The notes under the pieces: generated by a model
What the model saw: the letters and a program-made list of their open reading frames with translations, nothing else
Told to the model about the DNA's origin: nothing
The model's database searches: none
Origin: Rhizobium leguminosarum
GTDB lineage: Bacteria > Pseudomonadota > Alphaproteobacteria > Rhizobiales > Rhizobiaceae
DNA length: 64,000 nucleotides
Direction of reading: 5' to 3'
Assembly (NCBI RefSeq): GCF_001652265.1
Contig: NZ_LWBS01000022.1
Coordinates: 105,407 to 169,406, forward strand
Made by a program: the position numbers and the translations under genes
Shown here: positions 1-9,040 of the stretch, piece after piece
Position numbering within the stretch: position 1 is the stretch's first letter
How the letters are laid out: the number at the start of each line of letters is the position of its first letter

Positions 1-730
1 CCGCGCCTTCCTGGCGGCCCGGCGCAAGCAGGGTTCCGGCGCCCGATCGCTCGGCCGCAATCTCGCCGGTCTTCGCTCACTGCTGCGCCATCTCGAAAAG
101 AAGGGCCTGGTCAATGCCGCCGGTGCTGCCGCGGTGCGCTCGCCGAAACAGCCGAAATCGCTGCCCAAGCCGCTGTCGGACACCCAGGCGATCACCGTCG
201 TCAGCGACGACGCCCAGCTCCACGACGAACCCTGGATTGCGGCGCGCGACGCGGCTGTCATGACGCTGCTCTACGGCTGCGGCCTGCGCATCTCCGAGGC
301 GCTGGATCTTACTCCCATCGACCTGCAGAAGGGCGCGACGACTCTGCGCATCACCGGCAAGGGCAACAAGACGCGGCTGGTGCCGCTGCTCTCCGTGGTT
401 TTCGACGCCGTCGAGAAATACCGCACGCTCTGTCCATACCATCTCGAAAGCGGCGAGCCGCTGTTTCGCGGCGCTCGCGGCGGCAAGCTGCAAGCGGCAA
501 TCATCCAGCGCACCATGCAGAAGATGCGCAGCGCCTTCGGCCTGCCGGAAACGGCGACACCGCATGCACTGCGCCACTCCTTCGCCACCCATCTGCTTGC
601 CGGCGGCGGTGATCTGCGCACCATCCAGGAATTGCTCGGCCATGCCAGCCTTTCCACAACACAGGTCTATACCGGCGTCGATGCATCGCGGCTGCTCGAG
701 GTGTATGATCGGGCGCATCCGCGCGCGTAA
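1..730 (+). CDS. xerC: Tyrosine recombinase XerC (5' end outside window)
   Basis: Site-specific tyrosine recombinase of the XerC type, which with XerD resolves chromosome dimers at dif. The reading frame is open from base 2, so the N-terminus lies upstream and about 242 residues are visible. The catalytic set is complete: Arg in GCGLRISEAL, Lys in TGKGNKTRL, the HxxR box in HALRHSFATHLL, His in LLGHASLSTT and the Tyr nucleophile in QVYTGVD. The visible part starts inside the SAM-like core-binding domain and covers the whole catalytic domain. XerC rather than XerD is inferred from overall resemblance to alphaproteobacterial XerC; the distinction is less certain than the family. Confidence 0.9.
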   Translation, partial: RAFLAARRKQGSGARSLGRNLAGLRSLLRHLEKKGLVNAAGAAAVRSPKQPKSLPKPLSDTQAITVVSDDAQLHDEPWIAARDAAVMTLLYGCGLRISEALDLTPIDLQKGATTLRITGKGNKTRLVPLLSVVFDAVEKYRTLCPYHLESGEPLFRGARGGKLQAAIIQRTMQKMRSAFGLPETATPHALRHSFATHLLAGGGDLRTIQELLGHASLSTTQVYTGVDASRLLEVYDRAHPRA

Positions 731-818
731 CTTTTCGTTAAGGCCTTCTCTTAAAGGAATATGCGCAAGCCGGGCGTAGAGCATGAAGCCTATAGAGCAT
801 GTGATCGGAACACCCATC

Positions 819-1895
819 ATGACGACATCAATCGGCCGCCGGACGTCTTACCTCGCAGTGCCGGCCAATCTGTTGCTCTGGCTGATCGCGGCCTTTCACA
901 TGCTGCTTCTTGCCGCGCTGTTTGCCGCCTTCCTGACGGCAAGGCCGGCGGCGGCCGAAGGTGTAGCCTGCACCGGCCGCAACCTGATGGTCGAGCTACA
1001 GCAGAACGACCCTGCCCGCTATGCCGAGGCGCTCAAGGAAGCCGACGCCACGCCGAACGGCAAGGGCATTTTCTGGAAGATCGAGAAGCCGGGACTTGCA
1101 CCCTCTTGGCTGCTCGGCAGCATGCATGTCACCGATCCGCGCGTGCTCGCCCTGCCGCCACGCGCCCAGGCAGCCCACGACGCCGCCGACACGATCATCA
1201 TCGAATCCGACGAGATCCTCGATGAGCGGAAGGCGACCGCCGCCCTGCTCGCAAAGCCGGAGCTGACGATGTTCACCGATGGCACGACGATCGACAAGCT
1301 GCTTTCTCCCGAGGATTACAAGCGTCTCGAAACCGGCCTCAAGCAGCGCGGCATCCCGCTCAGCGCCGTTTCCCGCATGCGGCCCTGGATGATCTCGAGC
1401 GCCGTCGCTCTGCCGGCCTGCGAAATCGCCCGCAAGGCAAAAGGCGCGCAGTTCCTCGACCAGAAGATCGCCACCGATGCCATTGCCCAGGGCAAGCAGG
1501 TCAAGGGGCTGGAAACTCTTGCCGAGCAGATCCAGGCCATGGCCGATCTGCCGGTCGAATTCCATCTGAAATCGCTGATCGAGACGCTGGAACTCGGCGA
1601 CAAGATGAGCGACGTCGTCGAGACGATGACCGACCTCTACCTCTCCGGTGATATCGGCATGACCATGCCGATGCTGAAAACCGTGACACCAGAGGAAGAA
1701 GGCGAAAACAGCGATTATGCCGCTTTCGAGCAGCGCGTCATCCTTGACCGCAACAAGGTGATGGCCGAGCGCGCAGCGCCCATCCTCGACAGCGGCAACG
1801 TCTTCATGGCCGTCGGCGCCCTGCATCTGCCCGGCAAGGACGGCGTCATCGAACTGCTGCGCCAGCAGGGCTTCACCGTGACAGCTGTAAATTAA
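819..1895 (+). CDS. TraB/GumN family protein
   Basis: A 358-residue protein of the TraB/GumN family (PF01963), distantly related to tiki-type metalloproteases. A long hydrophobic stretch near residues 20-48 ending in ARPAAAEG looks like a signal anchor or signal peptide, so the domain is probably periplasmic. The family signature GSMHVTDPRV, with its conserved His, follows about 100 residues in; the C-terminal FMAVGALHLPGKDGV is the second conserved box. The frame is also open from an ATG at 783, but the start at 819 gives a cleaner signal sequence. The substrate is unknown. It follows xerC by about 90 bp and may be cotranscribed. Confidence 0.75.
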   Translation: MTTSIGRRTSYLAVPANLLLWLIAAFHMLLLAALFAAFLTARPAAAEGVACTGRNLMVELQQNDPARYAEALKEADATPNGKGIFWKIEKPGLAPSWLLGSMHVTDPRVLALPPRAQAAHDAADTIIIESDEILDERKATAALLAKPELTMFTDGTTIDKLLSPEDYKRLETGLKQRGIPLSAVSRMRPWMISSAVALPACEIARKAKGAQFLDQKIATDAIAQGKQVKGLETLAEQIQAMADLPVEFHLKSLIETLELGDKMSDVVETMTDLYLSGDIGMTMPMLKTVTPEEEGENSDYAAFEQRVILDRNKVMAERAAPILDSGNVFMAVGALHLPGKDGVIELLRQQGFTVTAVN

Positions 1896-2060
1896 GCATT
1901 CAGCGCCAAGATTGACGGATGGGACATGCTTGGCAAAATAGGCCTTGTGCACCGGATGGGCGGCGTGAAAACGAGCTCTGGTTCGGGAAGCGAATTAATT
2001 TCGCCGGAGATGGAAACTATAAATCGGCCCAACTTTTTGCCGCCACCGCGGAAGCACAAA

Positions 2061-2483
2061 TTGAAAGCTATTCGCAGTTTACGAATGGTCGCGATTCTTG
2101 CCGCTTCCAGTATCCCATGCATCGCCACCGCCACCCAGAGTAATCGACTTCCGCTGGGGAGATATTGCGGGGAGCTCCTGTCGAACGGCATCATGGCAGA
2201 GGCGTAGACAACGTTCGGTCCGAGTGTCACAGACGGCAAGATAAGCGGAAGCTACGTATTCTTCGAGGAAGGGCAGACTGTCACGGGCTTGCTGGCTGAG
2301 CCGAGCGACGACGGTGATGGAAGTGACTTAACGCGCAATCTCGTTTGGCAAGACAGGTATGGCCACGGGAATCTGGTTATAACCTTCACATCGGATTTCT
2401 CCGAATTCCAAGGAAACTGGAGTGACGGAGGGAAGGCGTCTTTTCCATGGAACGGGATGCGTTGCGAACCAACGATAAGCTAA
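2061..2483 (+). pseudogene. Small secreted protein gene interrupted by an in-frame TAG
   Basis: One continuous frame runs from a TTG at 2061 (or ATG at 2085) to the TAA at 2481-2483 and is broken once, by TAG at 2205-2207. Before the stop it encodes a signal-peptide-like segment (LRMVAILAASSIPCIATA) and the start of a mature domain (LPLGRYCGELLSNG). After it about 91 residues continue in frame, ending in KASFPWNGMRCEPTIS. Two Cys residues, one on each side of the stop, could form a disulfide in the intact protein. I do not recognise the family. It reads as a recent nonsense mutation in a lipocalin-sized exported protein; base composition is more AT-rich than its neighbours, consistent with an accessory gene. 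Confidence 0.5.
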
Positions 2484-2552
2484 ATTAAACTCCCAATTGT
2501 GCCACCTCATCGATTAACGGGCCAAGGCGCATGTGATCGCTTATGCCAGCGG

Positions 2553-3053
2553 TCAGCCGAGCGTCATGCGGCGCAGAACATTGCTTTTCCAATAGAACTG
2601 ATGGACGAGGGCGCCGGCGACATGCGCCGCGATCAGCGCCCAGAGAATGATCTTCAGGACATCCGCGTGGAACGAACCGGCGGGATCGATACCGAAATAG
2701 TAGGCGGCGATACCTGAAAGCGGCATGGCGAAGATCAGGATGTAGAGGCCGGCATGGGCAAGCCTCGCTGCAAGACGGAAGATCGCCGGCTCCTGCGCGA
2801 TCTCATCCGGAACGCCCTTGGTAAAACGCAGCCCGAGCCTGAGGACGGCAAGCAGCAGGATGGCGATGCCGACATAGGCATGGATATTCGCCGACGAAAT
2901 CTGCTCCGGCGTTGGCACCTGGCCTCTGCGCATCAGCCGATGCCAGATATTCATGCCGTCGGGAAACAGCAGGTTGAAGAAGATCAGCAGCGCCACGGCC
3001 CAGTGAAGAAAACGCTGGCTCAGGCTGTAACTCACGATGGACGGCTGTTGCAT
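2553..3053 (-). CDS. Cytochrome b561 family protein
   Basis: A 166-residue, four-helix membrane cytochrome of the bacterial b561 (CybB) family, which passes electrons between quinol and a partner in the inner membrane. Conserved haem-ligand histidines are visible in RFLHWAVALL, SANIHAYVGIA, RLAHAGLYIL and WALIAAHVAGALVHQF. The start at 3053 (MQQPSIVSYS) is chosen over the upstream in-frame codon at 3092 because AAAGG sits about 9 nt before it. It lies downstream of the lpd terminator and is probably its own transcript. The electron acceptor (superoxide or a periplasmic oxidoreductase) cannot be read from sequence. Confidence 0.85.
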   Translation of the reverse strand: MQQPSIVSYSLSQRFLHWAVALLIFFNLLFPDGMNIWHRLMRRGQVPTPEQISSANIHAYVGIAILLLAVLRLGLRFTKGVPDEIAQEPAIFRLAARLAHAGLYILIFAMPLSGIAAYYFGIDPAGSFHADVLKIILWALIAAHVAGALVHQFYWKSNVLRRMTLG

Positions 3054-3100
3054 TTCTGGACCTTTACGAATGCAGAACTCAACGATACGCAAAAACTAAA

Positions 3101-3130
3101 ACAGCCGCCTGCCTTCCGGCAAGCGGCTGT
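3101..3130 (-). terminator. Rho-independent terminator after lpd
   Basis: On the minus strand an 8-bp stem ACAGCCGC/GCGGCTGT is extended by an inner stem around the loop GGAA and is followed by TTTAGTTTTT. It lies 25 nt after the lpd stop and 48 nt before the cytochrome b561 start, so it closes the suc-lpd transcription unit. Confidence 0.8.
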
Positions 3131-3154
3131 ATGCTTTGTTACGAATATGTAAGA

Positions 3155-4561
3155 TTACATATGGATCGGCTTGAAAAAGGTTGCGAGCGCAGCCTCTTTC
3201 ACCGCTTCCGACATTGTGGGATGCGCGTGGCAGGTACGGCCGAGATCTTCCGACGAACCGCCGAACTCCATCAGTACGGCGATCTCGTGGATCATCTCGC
3301 CGGCGCCGAAGCCGACGATATGGCCGCCGAGCACGCGGTCGGTTTCCTTGTCGGCAAGGATCTTGACGAAGCCGTCGGTCGCCAGCATCGCGCGAGCGCG
3401 GCCGTTCGCCGTGAATGGGAACTTGCCGACCTTGTAGGCGACGCCTGCCGCCTTCAGCTCTTCCTCGGTCTTGCCGACGGAAGCGATTTCCGGCTGGGTG
3501 TAGACGACGCTCGGAATGACCTCGTAGTTCACATGGCCATGCTGTCCGGCGAGGATTTCGGCAAGCGCCACGCCCTCATCTTCTGCCTTGTGCGCCAGCA
3601 TCGGACCCTTGACCACATCGCCGATCGCATAGATGCCGGCGACATTGGTCTTGAAGTGACCGTCGATCTCGACACGGCCGCGATTGTCGAGCGTAACACC
3701 GGCTTCTTCGAGGCCGAGGCCCGCCGTATAGGGCTTGCGGCCGGTGGCGATCAGCACGACTTCGGCGTCGAGCGTCACCTTGTCGCCGCCCTTGACGGGC
3801 TCGAAAGTGACCTTGGCGCCCTTGTCGCCCTTTTCGACGCCGGTGACCTTGGCGCTGAGATTGAAATCGATGCCCTGCTTGGCAAGCATACGCTGGAATT
3901 GCTTGGAGACTTCGCCGTCCATGCCGCCAAGGATGGTGTCGAGATATTCGACGACGGTGACTTTGGCGCCGAGGCGCGACCAGACGGAACCGAGCTCGAG
4001 GCCGATGACGCCGCCGCCGACGACGATCAGCGTTTCCGGCACCTTCTCCAGCGCGATGCCGCCGGTGGACGAGATGATGGTCTTTTCGTCGATTTCAACC
4101 TGCACGCCGGGAATGCCGGCGACGTCGGAGCCGGTGGCGATGACGATGTTCTTGCCTTCGATCTCCTGCACCTTGCCATCGTCGGCGGTGACGGAAACCT
4201 TGCCGGCCGAGACGATCTTGCCGATGCCCTGGAACGTATCGATCTTGTTCTTCTTGAAGAGGAAGGCGACGCCGTCGACATTCGACTTCACCGTCGCATC
4301 CTTGTGGGCCATCATATTGCCGAGATTGAGCGTCGGCGCCGGGACGTCGATACCGAGCGCGCTCATCCCGTGGCCGGCCTGATGGAACATTTCGGAGGCA
4401 TGCAGCAGCGCCTTCGATGGAATGCAGCCGACGTTCAGGCAGGTGCCGCCATAGGTCGCCCGCTTTTCGACGACGGCGACCTTGAGGCCAAGCTGGGCCG
4501 CCTTGACGGCGCAGACATAGCCGCCCGGACCGGTTCCGATAATGATCACATCGTAGGACAT
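3155..4561 (-). CDS. lpdA: Dihydrolipoamide dehydrogenase (E3)
   Basis: A 468-residue E3 flavoprotein that reoxidises the lipoyl arm of 2-oxoglutarate dehydrogenase with NAD+. The FAD site GTGPGG is at residues 9-14 and the redox-active disulfide is Cys41/Cys46 in GGTCLNVGCIPSK. The NAD site is VVGGGVIGLELG, the second FAD box is GIYAIGDVV, and the active-site His-Glu is in CHAHPTMSEAVKEA. The frame is open 34 codons further upstream, but only the ATG at 4561 gives the canonical MSYDVIIIG start. It is the last gene of the suc cluster, just after a LysE exporter, so it most likely serves SucAB rather than pyruvate dehydrogenase. Confidence 0.97.
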   Translation of the reverse strand: MSYDVIIIGTGPGGYVCAVKAAQLGLKVAVVEKRATYGGTCLNVGCIPSKALLHASEMFHQAGHGMSALGIDVPAPTLNLGNMMAHKDATVKSNVDGVAFLFKKNKIDTFQGIGKIVSAGKVSVTADDGKVQEIEGKNIVIATGSDVAGIPGVQVEIDEKTIISSTGGIALEKVPETLIVVGGGVIGLELGSVWSRLGAKVTVVEYLDTILGGMDGEVSKQFQRMLAKQGIDFNLSAKVTGVEKGDKGAKVTFEPVKGGDKVTLDAEVVLIATGRKPYTAGLGLEEAGVTLDNRGRVEIDGHFKTNVAGIYAIGDVVKGPMLAHKAEDEGVALAEILAGQHGHVNYEVIPSVVYTQPEIASVGKTEEELKAAGVAYKVGKFPFTANGRARAMLATDGFVKILADKETDRVLGGHIVGFGAGEMIHEIAVLMEFGGSSEDLGRTCHAHPTMSEAVKEAALATFFKPIHM

Positions 4562-4587
4562 TGCTTCTTTCCCTTTGGATTTTTCGT

Positions 4588-5226
4588 TTAATCGGCCGCG
4601 CGCGACAAAGCGAGGCGGAAGCCGAAGCCGACGAGTGCCGCTCCGGTGATGCGGTTGAACCATTTGCCGCTGGCGATGAAGCGGTCACGGATCGCCTTGA
4701 CCGTGAAGAAATAGGAGACGCCGGCAAACCAGGCGACCAGCGCCGTCGCCATGCCGATGCCGTAAGAGAACTGGATCAGCGCCGGCGTGTCGTGATGCAC
4801 GAGCGTCGAAAACAGCGACAGGAAGAACAGCACCGGCTTCGGGTTCAGCGCATTGGTGATGAAACCCATGCCAAGGCATTTCAGCATCGAGACCGGCTTG
4901 CGGTCTTCGGCCGTCACCTCGATGTCCTGCACCTTGAATCCCGGTTCGCGGAACGACTTGATGCCGAGATAGACCAGATAGGCGACGCCTGCCCATTTGA
5001 TGACAGCAAACAGCATCAGCGATTTCGACACGATCAGGCCGAGGCCGAGGATGGTGTAGCTGATATGGAAGAGCAGGGAGAAGCCCATGCCGAGCCCGGT
5101 CATGATGGCGGCGCGTCGCCCATGCACGATGCTCTGGCGCAGGATAACGGCAAAATCGGCGCCCGGCACGACGATGAAGATCGAAAAGACGGCCATCAGG
5201 CCGAGGAATTCGAGAATATATTGCAT
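4588..5226 (-). CDS. LysE/RhtB family amino-acid exporter
   Basis: A 212-residue, six-helix membrane protein of the LysE/RhtB family. The diagnostic N-terminal region FSIFIVVPGADFAVILRQS carries the family PGP-like motif as PGAD, and the central region ITNALNPKPVLFFLSL is the second conserved box. The substrate (homoserine, threonine, lysine or other) cannot be predicted. It sits between the SDR gene and lpd inside the suc cluster, with 26 nt to lpd, so it can be cotranscribed with the TCA genes. One of three LysE-family genes in the window. Confidence 0.85.
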   Translation of the reverse strand: MQYILEFLGLMAVFSIFIVVPGADFAVILRQSIVHGRRAAIMTGLGMGFSLLFHISYTILGLGLIVSKSLMLFAVIKWAGVAYLVYLGIKSFREPGFKVQDIEVTAEDRKPVSMLKCLGMGFITNALNPKPVLFFLSLFSTLVHHDTPALIQFSYGIGMATALVAWFAGVSYFFTVKAIRDRFIASGKWFNRITGAALVGFGFRLALSRAAD

Positions 5227-5248
5227 GCTGTTTTTCGCTCCGTCGGTC

Positions 5249-5363
5249 TAGAGCATGATGCCGAAAAGTGTGAGCGGTTTTCGGACGAAGTCATGCTCTA
5301 ACTCTTTAACTTAGAACAGGATTCAGATTTTAGGCCGACCCGGCCTAAAATCATCCTGTTCTA
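5249..5363. repeat. Composite palindromic intergenic repeat, full copy (family R1)
   Basis: Two back-to-back hairpins. The first (5249-5300) begins TAGAGCATGATGCCGAAAAG and ends with TCATGCTCTA. The second (5312-5363) has outer arms TAGAACAGGAT/ATCCTGTTCTA and inner arms ATTTTAGGCCG/CGGCCTAAAAT. Related copies are at 22316, 22889, 30152 and 50736. Its right end overlaps the stop codon of the SDR gene (CTA at 5361-5363). It resembles the mosaic intergenic elements described in rhizobia. Confidence 0.85.
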
Positions 5364-6113
5364 GCGGCCGCCGCTCACATTGAGGATCGCGCCGGTTATA
5401 TAGGAAGCCGAAGGAGACAGAAGGTAGAGGATCGCATCCGCCACCTCCTCGGGCGTGCCCGCGCGCTGCATCGGGATCGACGGCGCCAGCTCGCGCGGCC
5501 GATCCGGCAGGCCGCCGGAGGCATGGAGGTCGGTTTCGATGACGCCGGGCCTTATCGCATTCACGCGGATGCCCTCGGCAGCGACCTCGCGCGCCAGCCC
5601 GACGGTGAAGGTGTCGATCGCCGCCTTCGAAGCGGCATAGTCGACATACTGCGTCGCCGAGCCGAGGATCGCCGCCATCGACGAGATATTGACGATCGCC
5701 CCGCCCTGCCCGCCATGCCGGCTCGACATCCGGCGTATGGCCTCTGCGGCGCAGAGTATGGAGCCGGTCACATTGACGCGCAGCATGCGCTCGATTCGCT
5801 CCGCCGACATATCGTCGACGCGTTTGGGATAATCGACGATGCCGGCATTGTTGACGAGCCCGTCGAGCCGGCCGAAATGCCGGTCGACCGCCGTAAACAT
5901 CGAGACGATATCCGCTGCCTTGCCGACATCGCCTTGGATTGCCACGGCCTCACCGCCGCTTGCGGCGATCGAAGCCACGACGGCATCCGCGGCTTGACGG
6001 TTGGCGGCGTAGTTCACCGCGACACGCCAGCCCTGGCGCGCGGCAAGCCGTGAAGCCGCGGCGCCGATACCCCGGCTTCCGCCGGTAATGAGAACAACAG
6101 GTGTATCGCTCAT
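5361..6113 (-). CDS. SDR family NAD(P)-dependent oxidoreductase
   Basis: A 250-residue classical short-chain dehydrogenase/reductase. The cofactor motif TGGSRGIG is at the N-terminus, followed by NNAG, the catalytic Ser in NISSMAA and the YxxxK pair in YAASK, and the C-terminal ITGAILNVSGGR typical of the FabG-like branch. The start at 6113 overlaps the stop of the preceding gene by 4 nt (ATGA), indicating translational coupling. The TAG stop lies inside a palindromic repeat. A Tyr of SVDYAASK-type placement is normal, so it should be active; the substrate is unknown. It sits in the middle of the suc cluster and could equally be called a glucose/ribitol-type dehydrogenase. Confidence 0.85.
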   Translation of the reverse strand: MSDTPVVLITGGSRGIGAAASRLAARQGWRVAVNYAANRQAADAVVASIAASGGEAVAIQGDVGKAADIVSMFTAVDRHFGRLDGLVNNAGIVDYPKRVDDMSAERIERMLRVNVTGSILCAAEAIRRMSSRHGGQGGAIVNISSMAAILGSATQYVDYAASKAAIDTFTVGLAREVAAEGIRVNAIRPGVIETDLHASGGLPDRPRELAPSIPMQRAGTPEEVADAILYLLSPSASYITGAILNVSGGR

Positions 6114-6640
6114 GTCGCACACTCCTTAAATGTCAGCACGTCCCAGGGTGCCACCACGGCCTTGCCCTCACCCCAGGCGTTGGATTCGCGGATGGCGGGA
6201 CCAAGGCCGGGAAGCACGAGCTTTTCGGCCGCTTCGGCGCCTTCGGGCTGCAGATTGTCCATCTCGCCCTCGGCATCCATGCCGTAGACAGCGCCCTGCC
6301 AGACCGTGCAGGCATTGAGATCGGCGCCGGTCGCATCACCCTCGGGGCAGTTGAACATCAGGATGCCGATGGCGCGCACCGGATCTTCCGACGGCATGAC
6401 ATAACCGTCCATCACGACGGGGGTTTTGAGCGCGCTGACCTTGAATTGGTTACTGGCGGCGGCCGATGGAGAGTTCAGCGGTGCAAAGCGCAATTCATAG
6501 GCACCGTCGCGATCGACGTAGACGGCCTGCTCCTGTTTGCATGCGGCACCGAACGTGGACGCCGGAACGGCGAAAAACGTGGCGGCTGCGATTGCGGCCA
6601 CGCCTATCCGTGTCGCCGTGATCCTGATCCTTCCGCTCAT
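6110..6640 (-). CDS. Secreted hypothetical protein, partner of the DUF4241 protein
   Basis: A 176-residue protein that I do not recognise. It starts with a signal-peptide-like segment (VAAIAAATFFAVPASTFGA). The mature part has four Cys residues (in AACKQEQ, MFNCPEGD, LNACTVW and FKECAT), enough for two disulfides, which fits a periplasmic protein. It overlaps both neighbours by 4 nt: its ATG lies in the stop of the DUF4241 gene and its stop in the start of the SDR gene. The three are therefore translationally coupled and may act together. Confidence 0.65.
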   Translation of the reverse strand: MSGRIRITATRIGVAAIAAATFFAVPASTFGAACKQEQAVYVDRDGAYELRFAPLNSPSAAASNQFKVSALKTPVVMDGYVMPSEDPVRAIGILMFNCPEGDATGADLNACTVWQGAVYGMDAEGEMDNLQPEGAEAAEKLVLPGLGPAIRESNAWGEGKAVVAPWDVLTFKECAT

Positions 6641-7386
6641 TGCACCTTCGGCTCCCTCCGCCCGTCGGCATTCTCGACAACGCTGAAATCCGTCAGCAGC
6701 ACCAGTGCGCGGCCGTCCTTGTCGAGCCCCCAGAAGACCGGATAGAAACCGTCGCCCCAGCCGCTCCAGAACACCGCGACATTGCCTCGTCTGCCGGCGA
6801 CCGGCCGGTGCAGCGCATAAGTGCCCTTGTTCGCCTCGAGGTCCGACGCCAGCACGTCGTCGTAATAGTTGACGTCGGAATCCGCTTTCTGCGCCTGCAC
6901 CTGCTTTTCGCGTTCTCCAATCAAATCAAGCGTATCGGCATCCATGTAGCAGCCGAGGCCGGCATCGACGGGGTAGCCGAAGATCTCGCCGTCCTTCAGC
7001 GTCGCCGGGTCCTGCCCGGGCAGGACCGCAAGCTCCCAATGATCCGGCTTGCCCTCGGCAAACCGCATGCTGGCGGCCGCGATACGCCCGAAGGCCTGGT
7101 AGAGCGTCACCGGATACTCGCCCGGCGCAACCGTTCTTGCGAGTGCCGGACGATCAGGCTGGGCGAGCGGATCGGCGGCAACGATGCGCCCTGATGTCAG
7201 CTCGACATTGCCCATATGGATCGCGCCGATCGACCGGCCGGAGAGTTCGGCGTCACTGAGCGCCACCAGCTCGAAATTGCTGCTTGCCTTGCTGATGTCC
7301 CATCCGGCTGCCGATGCGGAGACCGGAATATGCGCGGCGGCAGCGCAAAGAAGAAGGCGCGCCGCTCGCATGATCCGGTTCCGCAT
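6637..7386 (-). CDS. DUF4241 domain-containing exported protein
   Basis: A 249-residue protein with a signal-peptide-like N-terminus (LLLCAAAAHIPVSASA) followed by a domain that fits DUF4241: GNVELTSGRIVAADPLAQ, then VAPGEYPVTLYQ, and the C-terminal WSGWGDGFYPVFWGLDKD with LLTDFSVVE. Function of this family is not established. It begins 14 nt after the sucB stop and overlaps the next gene by 4 nt, so it is likely to be read from the suc transcript. Recognition is from motif memory and should be confirmed by a profile search. Confidence 0.7.
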   Translation of the reverse strand: MRNRIMRAARLLLCAAAAHIPVSASAAGWDISKASSNFELVALSDAELSGRSIGAIHMGNVELTSGRIVAADPLAQPDRPALARTVAPGEYPVTLYQAFGRIAAASMRFAEGKPDHWELAVLPGQDPATLKDGEIFGYPVDAGLGCYMDADTLDLIGEREKQVQAQKADSDVNYYDDVLASDLEANKGTYALHRPVAGRRGNVAVFWSGWGDGFYPVFWGLDKDGRALVLLTDFSVVENADGRREPKVQ

Positions 7387-7399
7387 CGAAAGCGCTCCC

Positions 7400-8677
<1,278 letters not shown>

Positions 8678-8716
8678 TGTTCAGATCCTGATTTCGTGTG
8701 TTTTCGTTTATGCGTT

Positions 8717-9025
8717 TCAGACGGCGGGCGGCCGTGAGATGATCGAGGGCATCGGCAGGATATCGAAGCGGAAACCGAAACCGGAAGCGATGATCGGATC
8801 GCCATCGGCAAGAAGCTGCGCCGCCGCCTGATCCTCAACCTCGACGATCGCCATGCCCCAGGCGCCTTCACCCTCGAAGACAGGACCGACGATGATCGCC
8901 GATCCCGCAAGGGCGTTCCGATGCCAGTATTCGGCATGGCGTTTCATCGCCGCCATTTCCTCCCCGGTCCCGTCATGCGGGAAAGTGGGGCGCGGCGGCT
9001 GCAGTCTCAGAAAGAAATAAGCCAT
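8717..9025 (-). CDS. YciI family protein
   Basis: A 102-residue protein of the YciI/YCII family (ferredoxin-like fold). It contains the pattern LRLQPPRPTF, a conserved MKRHAEYW box with the His typical of the family, and VGPVFEGEGAWGMAIVEVED with the ADGDPII box near the C-terminus. The role is unknown; some relatives are small hydrolases or dehydrochlorinase-like enzymes. It lies between sucA (16 nt) and sucB (39 nt) and so is embedded in the 2-oxoglutarate dehydrogenase operon. A second YciI gene is at 33848. Confidence 0.8.
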   Translation of the reverse strand: MAYFFLRLQPPRPTFPHDGTGEEMAAMKRHAEYWHRNALAGSAIIVGPVFEGEGAWGMAIVEVEDQAAAQLLADGDPIIASGFGFRFDILPMPSIISRPPAV

Positions 9026-9040
9026 TGCGCGCCCCTTGTT

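Noticed and set aside
3131..4591. 486-codon plus-strand frame opposite lpd
   Set aside because: Shadow frame; lpd has every catalytic motif intact.
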